Shown one piece after another: positions 1-6,754 of a DNA stretch of 11,123 nt. The stretch is from a bacterium (lineage in GTDB: Bacteria > JAUVQV01 > DATDCY01). The position numbers and the translations under genes are program-made. The stretch covers positions 1 to 11,123 of the forward strand of contig DATDCY010000361.1 in the NCBI GenBank assembly GCA_036524115.1. Direction: 5' to 3'. Below the pieces are notes generated by a model that was given only the letters and a program-made list of their open reading frames with translations, had not been told where the DNA came from and did not search any database. Position 1 is the stretch's first letter, and each line of letters begins with the position of its first letter.

Positions 1-1
1 G

Positions 2-2281
2 GTCGCGGTGCTCGGGTGCGCCGCGGTGCTGGGCCTCGTGGCGCGCTACGCCGCCGAGCTGCCGCCGGTCGAATCGCTGCGCGACTACAACCCGAGCCTG
101 GTCACGCGCGTGCTCGGCGCCGACGGCTCGGTGATCGGCGAGTTCTTCGTCGAGCGGCGGGTGATCATCCCGCTCGCGAGCATCCCGAAGCAGCTCCAGG
201 ACGCGTTCATCGCCGCGGAGGACGCCTCCTTCTTCGCCCACCACGGGTTGGACCTCAAGGCGGTGGCGCGCGCCATGGTCCGCAACGTGCTCGCCGGCGG
301 CGTCGTCCAGGGGGGCAGCACGATCACGCAGCAGGTGGCGCGCAACATGTTCCTCTCGTCGGAGCGGCGGCTCGCGCGCAAGATCAAGGAGGCGATCCTC
401 GCCTGGCGCATCGAGAAGCACTTCACGAAGGAGGACATCCTCGGCCTCTATCTCAACCACATCTACCTCGGCCAGGGCGCCTACGGGGTCCAGGCCGCTG
501 CGCTGACGTACTTCGGCCGGCCGGTGGGCCAGCTCAACGCCCTCGAGTGCGCCGTGCTCGCCGGGCTGCCGAAGGCGCCGAACACCTACTCGCCGGCCCA
601 GCACCCGGACCGGGCGCTCAAGCGCGCGGGGTACGTGCTCTCGCGCATGGTGGACACGGGGGTGCTGACGCGGGCGCAGGCGCAGGCCGCGGCCGCGCTG
701 CCGCTGCGCCTGCAGAAGGCGCGCGCCGCGCAGCGGGGGGCCTTCTTCCTCGAGTACGTGCGCCGGACGCTCGAGAGGACCTACGGCGTGGAGGCCGTGC
801 ACCGCGGCGGCCTCGAGGTGCGCACGACGCTCGACCCGCGGCTGCAGGCGGCGGCCGAGACGGCCGTGCGCGAGGGGCTGCGGGAGATCGACAAGCGTCG
901 CGGCTGGCGCGGGCCGCTGCGGCGGCTGGGCACGGGCGACGCGGCGAAGATCGAGGCGCTCATCGCCGAGCTCGACACCTGGCCGGTCGCGCCGGCCGCG
1001 GGCGACATCGTGCCGGCCGTGGTCCGCGAGGTGGGCGCGCGCGCGGCGACCGTGCGCGTCGGTCCCGGCGAGGGCGTGCTGCCCCTCGAGCAGATGCGCT
1101 GGGTGTTCGGCCAGGGGCGGGAGGACCGCCTGGAGTCGCCGCGGCAGGTGCTGCGCGCCGGCGACCTGCTGCTGGTGCGCGTGCTCGCCCCCGGCGCCGG
1201 CGCGGCGCCGGCGCGCGTGGCGCTCGAGCAGGATCCCGAGGTCGAGGGGTCGCTGCTCTGCCAGGACGTGCGCACGGGGGCGGTGCTCGCGATGGTCGGG
1301 GGCTTCGACTTCGGGCGCAACCAGTACAACCGCGCGCTGCAGGCGCGGCGCCAGCCCGGCTCCGCGTTCAAGCCCTTCATCTACGCGGCGGCGCTCGAGA
1401 GCGGCAGCTGGACGCCGGCGAGCATCATCGACGACTCGCCGATCGAGTTCGAGAACACCGACGAGGCGGCGAAGGTGAAGGTCTGGCGCCCGTCGAACTT
1501 CGAGGACAAGTTCTTCGGGCCGACGCGGCTGCGCGTGGCGCTGAACCACTCGCGCAACGTCGTCACCATCAAGCTGCTCCAGGCCGTCGGCGTGCAGAAG
1601 GTCATTGCGGTCGCGCAGCGCATGGGGGTCGCCTCGCCGCTGGCGCCCGACCTGACGCTCGCGCTCGGGTCCTCCTCGGTGACGCTCCAGGAGCTGACCA
1701 CGGCCTACGGGGCGATCGCCGACGACGGGGTGCGCCACGAGCCGCTGACGATCCTCTCGGTCCGCGACCGCACCGGGCGGGTCCTCGAGGAGAACGCGCC
1801 GACCTCCGCGGAGGTGCTCGGGCGCGACACCGCCGCCGTGCTCACGAACATGCTGCAGACCGTCGTCTCCGACGGCACGGGCTGGAAGGTCAAGGAGCTG
1901 GGGCGGCCGGTGGCCGGCAAGACGGGGACGACGAACGACTACGTCGACGCCTGGTTCATGGGCTTCACGCCGGACATCGTCACCGGCGTCTGGGTCGGGC
2001 TCGACCGGCGCGAGAGCCTCGGCTGGCACGAGACGGGCTCGCGCGCCGCGATCCCGATCTGGCTGTCCTTCATGACGGAGGCCGTCGCGGGGCGCCCGGT
2101 CACGGTCTTCCCGGTGCCGCCGGGCGTGGTCTTCGCGAAGATCGACCCGGACCGGGGCGTGCTCGCGCCGCCGGAGAGCCCGGACGCGGTCGTCGAGGTC
2201 TTCCGGGAGGGCACGGTGCCGACGGCGGTCGCGCCGCGCCGGCCGTCGCGGGAGGGCGACTTCTACCGCTTCGACCTGTAA
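2..2281 (+). CDS. mrcA: Class A penicillin-binding protein 1A (bifunctional transglycosylase/transpeptidase), 5' end cut by the window
   Basis: This enzyme polymerises lipid II into glycan strands and cross-links the peptides, acting on the periplasmic face of the inner membrane. Residue numbers count from the GTG at 8. The GT51 domain shows the AAEDASFFAHHG motif with the catalytic Glu near 71, GGSTITQQ (102-109) and the RKIKEAI...EDILGLYLN block (124-150). A linker with an OB-like segment (about 330-400) follows. The transpeptidase domain has SAFK (Ser452 nucleophile, Lys455), SRN (515-517) and KTGTT (638-642). All catalytic motifs are intact. The frame is open to the window edge, and only the end of the N-terminal membrane anchor is visible, so the real start is probably a few residues upstream and the GTG at 8 is unlikely to be it. 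The paralogous symbol ponA is equally usable. The next gene starts 30 bp downstream on the same strand, so cotranscription is possible. Confidence 0.95.
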   Translation, partial: VAVLGCAAVLGLVARYAAELPPVESLRDYNPSLVTRVLGADGSVIGEFFVERRVIIPLASIPKQLQDAFIAAEDASFFAHHGLDLKAVARAMVRNVLAGGVVQGGSTITQQVARNMFLSSERRLARKIKEAILAWRIEKHFTKEDILGLYLNHIYLGQGAYGVQAAALTYFGRPVGQLNALECAVLAGLPKAPNTYSPAQHPDRALKRAGYVLSRMVDTGVLTRAQAQAAAALPLRLQKARAAQRGAFFLEYVRRTLERTYGVEAVHRGGLEVRTTLDPRLQAAAETAVREGLREIDKRRGWRGPLRRLGTGDAAKIEALIAELDTWPVAPAAGDIVPAVVREVGARAATVRVGPGEGVLPLEQMRWVFGQGREDRLESPRQVLRAGDLLLVRVLAPGAGAAPARVALEQDPEVEGSLLCQDVRTGAVLAMVGGFDFGRNQYNRALQARRQPGSAFKPFIYAAALESGSWTPASIIDDSPIEFENTDEAAKVKVWRPSNFEDKFFGPTRLRVALNHSRNVVTIKLLQAVGVQKVIAVAQRMGVASPLAPDLTLALGSSSVTLQELTTAYGAIADDGVRHEPLTILSVRDRTGRVLEENAPTSAEVLGRDTAAVLTNMLQTVVSDGTGWKVKELGRPVAGKTGTTNDYVDAWFMGFTPDIVTGVWVGLDRRESLGWHETGSRAAIPIWLSFMTEAVAGRPVTVFPVPPGVVFAKIDPDRGVLAPPESPDAVVEVFREGTVPTAVAPRRPSREGDFYRFDL

Positions 2282-2296
2282 AATCGGGGCGCAACC

Positions 2297-2304
2297 AAGG
2301 AGGG
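2297..2304 (+). promoter_or_regulatory. Strong Shine-Dalgarno site of the CBS-ACT gene
   Basis: AAGGAGGG ends 7 nt before the ATG at 2312. It is the best ribosome binding site in the window and fixes that ATG as the start rather than the in-frame Met at residue 7. Confidence 0.8.
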
Positions 2305-2311
2305 CAGCGAC

Positions 2312-2959
2312 ATGTTCGTCGGTCTGAGGATGTCCCGCAACGTCCCGGTCTGCGCCCCGGACGACGGCCTCGACAAGGCCATCCAGGTGATGCGCGAGAA
2401 GAAGGTGCGGCAGCTGATCGTGGCCGAGGGCGAGAAGGTCGTCGGCGTGCTCTCGCGGATCGACCTGCAGCACGTGTTGCCGTCGGTCGGCACGACGCTC
2501 TCCGTCAACGAAATGAACTTCCAGCTCTCGAAGTTCAAGGTGCGGGACTACATGACGCGCAAGGTCGTGACGGTGGGGCCGGACACGACGATCGAGGAGG
2601 CGGCGCGCCTGATGCACGACCGCGACGTCTCGGGCCTGCCCGTGGTCAAGGGCGAGCGGCTGGTGGGGATCATCAACCGCACGATGATGCTCGAGGTCTT
2701 CATCGAGGAGATGGGCTTGCAGGTGACCAGCTCGCGCATCACGCTGGAGCTGGACGACACGCCGGGGCAGATCCTGAATGTGACGCAGATCCTCAAGGAG
2801 CGCGGGCTGAACATCGTGAGCATCGCGACGTTCTTTCACGGGCCGACCGACAAGCGGCTGGTGGTGTTCCGCGTGAAGACGGAGGACGCCAAGCCGGTGG
2901 AGGAGGCGCTGCGCGGCGCCGGCTACAAGATCGTCACCGCGGCCGACTTCGGGCTGTAG
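2312..2959 (+). CDS. CBS-CBS-ACT domain protein (AcuB-like)
   Basis: A 215-residue soluble protein with two CBS domains in tandem (about 7-57 and 76-131), forming one Bateman module, and a C-terminal ACT domain (about 141-206). The second CBS repeat is clear: VRDYMTRKVVTVGPDTTIEEAARLM then VSGLPVVKGERLVGIINR. The ACT part begins RITLELDDTPGQILNVTQIL. CBS pairs bind adenine nucleotides and ACT domains bind amino acids or similar small ligands, so this is probably a small-molecule sensor. The order matches proteins annotated AcuB (acetoin utilisation), but no acetoin genes are nearby and the real role is unknown. There is no signal peptide, membrane segment or attached enzyme domain, so any partner must be a separate protein. 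It lies 30 bp after the PBP1A gene and has its own strong ribosome binding site. Confidence 0.9.
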   Translation: MFVGLRMSRNVPVCAPDDGLDKAIQVMREKKVRQLIVAEGEKVVGVLSRIDLQHVLPSVGTTLSVNEMNFQLSKFKVRDYMTRKVVTVGPDTTIEEAARLMHDRDVSGLPVVKGERLVGIINRTMMLEVFIEEMGLQVTSSRITLELDDTPGQILNVTQILKERGLNIVSIATFFHGPTDKRLVVFRVKTEDAKPVEEALRGAGYKIVTAADFGL

Positions 2960-2968
2960 TCAGTGCCC

Positions 2969-3162
2969 GCGGGGGCGGGGCGGTGCCGTGCGGCCGCTTC
3001 GTTGCGCGCTCGACCTGGGCCAGTCCGGCCCTGCGCTCGAAACGCATAACTCGCCCCTGCGGGGCTCAGACAATGCGTTTCGCCCTTCGGGACGCTCCGG
3101 TCCGGCCGCCCAGGTTCCCTCGCGCTCCACCATGCGTCCGCCCGTCACCGCCCCGCCCCCGC
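2969..3162. repeat. 194-bp nested inverted-repeat element (long imperfect hairpin)
   Basis: A perfect 17-bp inverted repeat bounds the element: GCGGGGGCGGGGCGGTG at 2969-2985 and its complement at 3146-3162. The next 16 nt inward still match at about 11 of 16 positions. An 8-bp pair, ACCTGGGC (3013-3020) with GCCCAGGT (3108-3115), and a perfect 10-bp pair, CGAAACGCAT (3038-3047) with ATGCGTTTCG (3073-3082), follow in nested order. The centre is a small hairpin, GCCCC-TGC-GGGGC (3053-3065). The whole could fold as one long interrupted cruciform or RNA hairpin. It begins 10 bp after the CBS-ACT stop. There is no T-tract on either side, so it is not a standard intrinsic terminator, though it could still stop transcription. 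A MITE or REP-like repeat is the main alternative. Confidence 0.7.
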
Positions 3163-3188
3163 TCAAGCCCGAGCCGACCCGGTGAACA

Positions 3189-3354
3189 GGGCCACGGCCC
3201 GGGGGCGCCTGTGAGCGGCCATAATGCGCCGGCCGCCTGCTGTGGCGGCTGAGTGTGGCCGGCGCATTGGCAGTCGAGCAGCCGGTGAGGGCAATCGCGT
3301 ACTGTGGGCGCCAGGGCGAGACGGAAGGGAACAGGCGCCCCCGGGTCTTGGCCC
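3189..3354. repeat. Second inverted-repeat element, 24-bp arms with a nested 12-bp stem
   Basis: The outer arms 3189-3212 and 3331-3354 are complementary at 22 of 24 positions; the inner 15 nt of each (CCCGGGGGCGCCTGT and complement) match perfectly. Inside lies a perfect 12-bp pair, AATGCGCCGGCC (3223-3234) with GGCCGGCGCATT (3257-3268), enclosing a GCCGCC/GGCGGC pair. The right arm ends 4 bp from the stop codon of the leftward methyltransferase gene. No convincing reading frame was found inside. With the element at 2969-3162 it fills almost the whole 399-bp gap between two convergent genes. Confidence 0.65.
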
Positions 3355-3358
3355 GGCC

Positions 3359-4393
3359 TCAGGACGCGGAGGATAGTCCGAACTGGTCGGCGGCGGCGAG
3401 GAACGCCCGGACGTTCTCGATCCGCGTGTCCGCGGGCAGGTCGCACGACGGCATGAGGATGTAGCGCTCCAGCGGGGTGCGGACGCCCGCGACGCAGGCG
3501 CGGACCGCCTCGCGGATCGCCGCCTCGTCCCCGCCGCGCACGCACTGGATGACGTCCACGTTGCCGGCGGTGGTCGTCCTCCGGCCGTAGAGGTCGTGGA
3601 CCTCTCCGATCGGCACACCCGCGTCCAGGGTGATGCAGTCCGCGCCGGTTTCCGGATACAGGGGGATCTGCGTCGCGATCTTGCCGCACTGGTGGAGGAA
3701 GCAGTCGAGACCGGCGGCGCGCGCCCGCTCGAAGAGTGCCCGCTCTCGCGGCAGGACCACGTCCCGGTAGAGGTCCCCCGCGACGAGGGTCACCGCGCCG
3801 TCGGCGATGCAGGCGCCGTCGACGAGCCCGCGCGCCGCGAGCCGCTCGAAGAGGGCGGCGGAGAGCCGCACGCCGAGGTCGCAGACCGCGGCGACGAAGC
3901 CGGGGTCCGAGATGCTCCTCTCCTGGAGCAGGTGCCAGTCGCAGAGGATCATCCCCCACGTGAAGGGGCCCCATGACGTGACGCAGAGGTGGCGCGCCGG
4001 CAGGCGCCGCCGCACCTGCGCGATCATCTCGACGAGGGCCAGCGCCGCCGGCGCCGCGTCGAGGTCGATGTCCACGAGCTCGCGCGCGTCCTCCGCCGAC
4101 TGCACGAGCGGGAAGGAGAGCAGGGGGGCCTGCCCGTCGCCGAAGGCCAGCTCCCCGCCGATGGCCTCGGCCGGGAGCGTGTTCAGGCCAGAGCCGAGGA
4201 AGACGATGTCCGTGTCCAGCCCGCCCCAGAGGTCGGCGAGACGGTTGCCGAAGGCGGCCGGATCGTCCTTCAGGCCATCCGGCCGCAGCCCGCACCGGCG
4301 GTAGGACCAGAGCCCGCCGCCGAAGAGCGCCCGCGGCAGCCGGTCGGCGCGCCCGCCCCGCAGGACGTGGCGGATGCGCTCGCGGCCGGTCAT
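3359..4393 (-). CDS. UroD/MtaA-family methyltransferase (uroporphyrinogen decarboxylase-like fold)
   Basis: A 344-residue soluble TIM-barrel protein of the superfamily containing haem UroD and the cobamide-dependent methyltransferases. It has H-x-C (His234, Cys236, in HQCGKIATQIPLYPETGADCITLD-type context) and a distal Cys317 in MPSCDLPADT, followed by the typical ENVRAF end. An H-x-C plus distal Cys set is the zinc site of MtaA/MtbA-type methyltransferases, which bind a thiol substrate, whereas haem UroD lacks it. I therefore expect methyl transfer to or from a corrinoid or thiol rather than haem synthesis; the substrate is unknown. No corrinoid protein is encoded nearby. The ATG directly follows the lgt stop (TAGATG) with no Shine-Dalgarno, so translation is probably coupled to lgt. 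Confidence 0.82.
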   Translation of the reverse strand: MTGRERIRHVLRGGRADRLPRALFGGGLWSYRRCGLRPDGLKDDPAAFGNRLADLWGGLDTDIVFLGSGLNTLPAEAIGGELAFGDGQAPLLSFPLVQSAEDARELVDIDLDAAPAALALVEMIAQVRRRLPARHLCVTSWGPFTWGMILCDWHLLQERSISDPGFVAAVCDLGVRLSAALFERLAARGLVDGACIADGAVTLVAGDLYRDVVLPRERALFERARAAGLDCFLHQCGKIATQIPLYPETGADCITLDAGVPIGEVHDLYGRRTTTAGNVDVIQCVRGGDEAAIREAVRACVAGVRTPLERYILMPSCDLPADTRIENVRAFLAAADQFGLSSAS

Positions 4394-5203
4394 CTAGCGC
4401 GGCAGCGTCAGGCGGGCGCCGCGGCGGCCGAAGCTGACGAAGAGCGCGAGCGCGACCACGGCAAGCGCGAGCGAGATCGCCTGCGTCGCAGAGAGCCAGG
4501 GGAGGACCGCCAGCTTCGCCTGCGCGCCCCGGAAGGCGTCCTCGACCATGCGGGCGAGGGCCGCCAGGATGAGGTAGAGCCAGAAGACCTGTCCCGGGGC
4601 GCGCCGGCGCGGCCGGTAGGCCACGAGCGCGGCGAACACGACCACCCCCGCCGCCGTGGCGAAGAGCTGGGAGGGGAAGAGCGGGACGTTCAGCGGCGCG
4701 AGCGACTCGGGGTGCGTGTAGGTCACGCACAGCGGCGGGTCCCAGGGGGCGCCGTAGCAGCAGCCCGCGGCGAAGCAGCCGACGCGCCCGATCGCCTGGC
4801 CGATCGCGATGCCCGGCGCGAAGAGGTCCGCGACCTCCCAGGCGGGGAGCCCGGCGCGGCGCACGGTGAGGTAGCAGAGCGGCACCGCGAGCAGCAGCCC
4901 GCCGTGGAAGACGAGGCCGCCCTCCCAGATCGCCAGCGCGCGCAGCGGATGCGCGGCGTACTCGCGCAGGTTGAAGAGCACGTAGAGCAGGCGTGAGCCG
5001 ACGATCGCCGCCAGCACCGCGACGAAGGCCACGTCGAGGACCGGTTCCGCCGGCAGCCCGGCGCGGCGCGCGCCGCGCAGCACGATGGCGAGCGCCGCCA
5101 GGAATCCGAGCGCGACGAGGACGCCGTAGGTGTGCAGCGTGAAGGGGCCCAGCTCGTGGCCGAGGAGCGTGAAGGGGCCGAGGCGCAGCAGGACCGGGAA
5201 CAC
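4394..5203 (-). CDS. lgt: Prolipoprotein diacylglyceryl transferase
   Basis: Lgt transfers diacylglycerol from phosphatidylglycerol to the lipobox cysteine of prolipoproteins in the inner membrane, the step before LspA. The 269-residue product is a multi-pass membrane protein. It has WEGGLVFHGG with His100, GRVGCFAAGCCYG (139-151) with Arg140 in the family signature, PSQL (177-180) and the late Arg-rich stretch LARMVEDAFRG (216-226). I chose the GTG at 5203 because the membrane-protein reading begins there (FPVLLRLGPF) and GAGGG lies 9 nt upstream across the end of lspA; the frame stays open far upstream only because DNA is GC-rich. The N-terminus carries LGPFTL twice, ten residues apart, where relatives have it once. 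It starts 5 bp past the lspA stop, so the two are cotranscribed. Confidence 0.93.
   Translation of the reverse strand: MFPVLLRLGPFTLLGHELGPFTLHTYGVLVALGFLAALAIVLRGARRAGLPAEPVLDVAFVAVLAAIVGSRLLYVLFNLREYAAHPLRALAIWEGGLVFHGGLLLAVPLCYLTVRRAGLPAWEVADLFAPGIAIGQAIGRVGCFAAGCCYGAPWDPPLCVTYTHPESLAPLNVPLFPSQLFATAAGVVVFAALVAYRPRRRAPGQVFWLYLILAALARMVEDAFRGAQAKLAVLPWLSATQAISLALAVVALALFVSFGRRGARLTLPR
5136..5179 (-). repeat. Short in-frame direct repeat at the lgt N-terminus
   Basis: The 14-mer AGCGTGAAGGGGCC (plus strand) occurs at 5136-5149 and again at 5166-5179, exactly 30 bp apart. It encodes LGPFTL twice in Lgt, suggesting a ten-codon duplication. Confidence 0.6.
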
Positions 5204-5208
5204 GCGCT

Positions 5209-5757
5209 TCAGCCCTCGGGCGGGGCGTTTGCGGGCGGTGCGTCCGCCGGGGCGCCGCCGGAGGCGACGCCGCCGTGGCCGTGCTGGAACGAGTGCAGGA
5301 GCAGCAGCACGGCCCCCGAGGTGATGGCCGCGTCGGCGACGTTGAAGGTGTACCAGTGGTACGACCCCCAGTACCAGTCGATGAAGTCCACGACGCTGCC
5401 GAAGCGCAGGCGGTCGACGAGGTTGCCCACCGCCCCGCCCGCGACGAGCGAGAGCGCGACGAGCGCCAGGCGGCTCTCGCGCCCCCACTGGCGCAGCAGC
5501 GCCACCAGCAGCGCCAGCGCCGCCAGCGTCACGGCGGTGAAGAGCAGCCTGCGCCCCGCGGTCGGCGTCCCCGAGAACAGGCCGAACACGCCGCCGGTGT
5601 TGCGGCTGAACGTCAGGTCGAAGCAGCCCGGGACGACGGTCATGGGCGGGGCGCCCGGCATCGCGTGCAGGACCCAGGCCTTCGTCACCTGGTCGAGCAG
5701 CAGGACGCCGCCGGCGATCGCCGACGCGGCGGCCCAGGGGAACCGCTCCGTCCGCAT
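5209..5757 (-). CDS. lspA: Lipoprotein signal peptidase (signal peptidase II)
   Basis: LspA is the inner-membrane aspartyl protease that removes signal peptides from diacylglyceryl-modified prolipoproteins. The 182-residue product has the family blocks in order: DQVTKAWV near 22-29, FDLTFSRNTGGVFG (46-59), GNLVDRLRFGSVVDFIDWY (111-129) and FNVADAAI (138-145). The catalytic pair is most likely Asp124 (VVD) and Asp142 (VAD). Four membrane segments are visible. The C-terminus after about 158 is a Gly/Ala/Pro-rich tail (GGVASGGAPADAPP...) that is longer than in many homologues and probably unstructured. It lies 30 bp downstream of mtnP and directly upstream of lgt, which fits a lipoprotein-processing operon. 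The start has only a weak GGGG Shine-Dalgarno. Confidence 0.94.
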   Translation of the reverse strand: MRTERFPWAAASAIAGGVLLLDQVTKAWVLHAMPGAPPMTVVPGCFDLTFSRNTGGVFGLFSGTPTAGRRLLFTAVTLAALALLVALLRQWGRESRLALVALSLVAGGAVGNLVDRLRFGSVVDFIDWYWGSYHWYTFNVADAAITSGAVLLLLHSFQHGHGGVASGGAPADAPPANAPPEG

Positions 5758-5787
5758 GCGAAGACCCCGACCCGGCCCGCGGCCGCC

Positions 5788-6648
5788 CTAGGCGAGGTGC
5801 CGGCCGAGGAGCAGGTCGAGCCGCCGGCGCGTCTCGTCGCCGATGGCGGCGCGGTCGGTGATGATGGCGTGCGCCAGGGCGTTGCAGCAGGCGCAGGCAC
5901 GTTGCGCCGGGATCATCGTCGCGGCGCGGCGGATGATCTCCTGCGCGAGCTTGACGTTCTGGTTGATGATCTTCAGGATCTGCTCGACCGAGACCTCCTC
6001 GGTCTCGTGCCAGCAGTCGTAGTCGGTGGCCAACGCGAGCGTGGCGAAGCACAGCTCGGCCTCGCGGGCGAGGCGCGCCTCCGGCAGGTTGGTCATGCCG
6101 ATGACGTCCACGTCCCACGAGCGGTAGAGCTGCGACTCCGCCAGCGTCGAGAACTGCGGTCCCTCGATGCAGACGTAGGTCCCGCCTTTGTGCATGGTCG
6201 CGCCCGCCTTCCTGCCCGCGTGGTGCAAGATCTCCACGAGGTCCGCGCAGACCGGCTTGTCGAAGGGGATGTGGCAGACGACGCCGCCGCCGAAGAACGT
6301 GCGCGGCCGCCCCTTCGTCATGTCGATGAACTGGTCCGGCAGGCAGATGTGCCCGGGCGCGATCTCCTCGCGCATGCTCCCCACCGCGGAGACCGAGATG
6401 AGGTGCGTCACGCCGAGCTGGCGCATCGCGTGGATGTTGGCCAGATAGGGGACCTCGGAGGGCAGGAGGCGGTGGCCGCGGCCGTGCCGCGGCAGAAAGG
6501 CCACGCGCCGCCCCTCGAGCGTGCCGACGACCACCTCGTCGGAGGGGGCCCCGAAGGGGGTGTCGACCGCCACGCTGACCACGTCGTCCAGATCGGGCAT
6601 GCGGTAGAGCCCGCTGCCGCCGATGACGCCGATGCTCGCTCGCTCCAT
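5788..6648 (-). CDS. mtnP: S-methyl-5'-thioadenosine phosphorylase
   Basis: It cleaves methylthioadenosine with phosphate to adenine and 5-methylthioribose-1-phosphate, clearing the by-product of polyamine synthesis and radical SAM chemistry in the cytoplasm. The 286 residues show the phosphate-binding IGVIGGSGLY (6-15), PRHGRGH (53-59), VSAVGSM (86-92), the purine/ribose site CIEGPQFST (160-168) and MTNLPEARLAREAE...LATDYDCW (185-213), which separates MTA phosphorylases from purine nucleoside phosphorylase. I chose the ATG at 6648: GAGGAG lies 9 nt upstream. An in-frame ATG at 6684 would add 12 residues, but it overlaps the predicted -10 element and has no ribosome binding site. A CACC cysteine cluster near 252-255 resembles the cysteine pairs of thermostable archaeal relatives. 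It is the first gene of a four-gene leftward operon. Confidence 0.92.
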   Translation of the reverse strand: MERASIGVIGGSGLYRMPDLDDVVSVAVDTPFGAPSDEVVVGTLEGRRVAFLPRHGRGHRLLPSEVPYLANIHAMRQLGVTHLISVSAVGSMREEIAPGHICLPDQFIDMTKGRPRTFFGGGVVCHIPFDKPVCADLVEILHHAGRKAGATMHKGGTYVCIEGPQFSTLAESQLYRSWDVDVIGMTNLPEARLAREAELCFATLALATDYDCWHETEEVSVEQILKIINQNVKLAQEIIRRAATMIPAQRACACCNALAHAIITDRAAIGDETRRRLDLLLGRHLA

Positions 6649-6657
6649 GCGTTCACG

Positions 6658-6663
6658 CTCCTC
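6658..6663 (-). promoter_or_regulatory. Shine-Dalgarno site that fixes the mtnP start
   Basis: GAGGAG on the minus strand is 9 nt upstream of the ATG at 6648. No comparable site precedes the in-frame ATG at 6684. Confidence 0.7.
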
Positions 6664-6682
6664 GTCCGTGTCGAGAAAAATC

Positions 6683-6711
6683 ATTTTAGCATCCGCAGAT
6701 AGCGCTCACAA
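6683..6711 (-). promoter_or_regulatory. Predicted sigma70-type promoter of the mtnP-lspA-lgt operon
   Basis: On the minus strand TTGTGA (6711-6706, 4/6 to consensus) is followed after 17 bp by TAAAAT (6688-6683, 5/6), preceded by TGC, which gives an extended -10. Transcription would begin near 6676 and leave a leader of about 28 nt containing the Shine-Dalgarno site of the ATG at 6648. Hexamer matching only; no experiment. Confidence 0.6.
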
Positions 6712-6716
6712 GCACC

Positions 6717-6746
6717 TTGACCGTCCGCGGCGGTTGATCGTATGAT
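6717..6746 (+). promoter_or_regulatory. Predicted sigma70-type promoter of the GltD-like oxidoreductase gene
   Basis: TTGACC (6717-6722, 5/6) and TATGAT (6741-6746, 5/6) are separated by 18 bp. The -10 ends only 8 nt before the GTG at 6755, so transcription would begin at or next to the start codon, giving a leaderless mRNA. The -35 sits 5 bp from that of the divergent mtnP promoter. Confidence 0.65.
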
Positions 6747-6754
6747 CGTCCCCC

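Noticed and set aside
3038-3082. An integron attC site in the imperfect palindrome
   Set aside because: The ends do not give the RYYYAAC/GTTRRRY core pair, there is no integrase or cassette array, and the perfect outer 17-bp arms do not fit attC layout.
2969-3162. The first inverted repeat as a standard rho-independent terminator
   Set aside because: There is no T-run after either arm and the structure is far longer than a terminator hairpin, although it may still hinder transcription.
16-3252. A plus-strand open frame of about 1078 codons overlapping PBP1A and the CBS-ACT gene
   Set aside because: It is a shadow frame in GC-rich DNA: Arg/Ala/Gly-rich, without domain motifs, and it covers two genes with intact catalytic or ligand-binding motifs in another frame.
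3200-3320. A minus-strand stretch reading like a lipobox (ALTGC) within the second inverted repeat
   Set aside because: There is no start codon or charged signal-peptide N-region upstream, and the surrounding sequence is accounted for by the inverted repeat.
3066-4730. A minus-strand open frame of about 554 codons overlapping the methyltransferase and lgt
   Set aside because: It runs out of frame through two recognised genes and is dominated by Arg/Ala/Pro/Gly.
5204-6118. The upstream open extension of the lgt frame (to a 574-residue product)
   Set aside because: Membrane-protein sequence begins only at the GTG at 5203. Upstream residues are the out-of-frame shadow of lspA and mtnP.
6649-6684. 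The ATG at 6684 as the mtnP start
   Set aside because: It overlaps the predicted -10 element and lacks a ribosome binding site, while the ATG at 6648 has GAGGAG at 9 nt.
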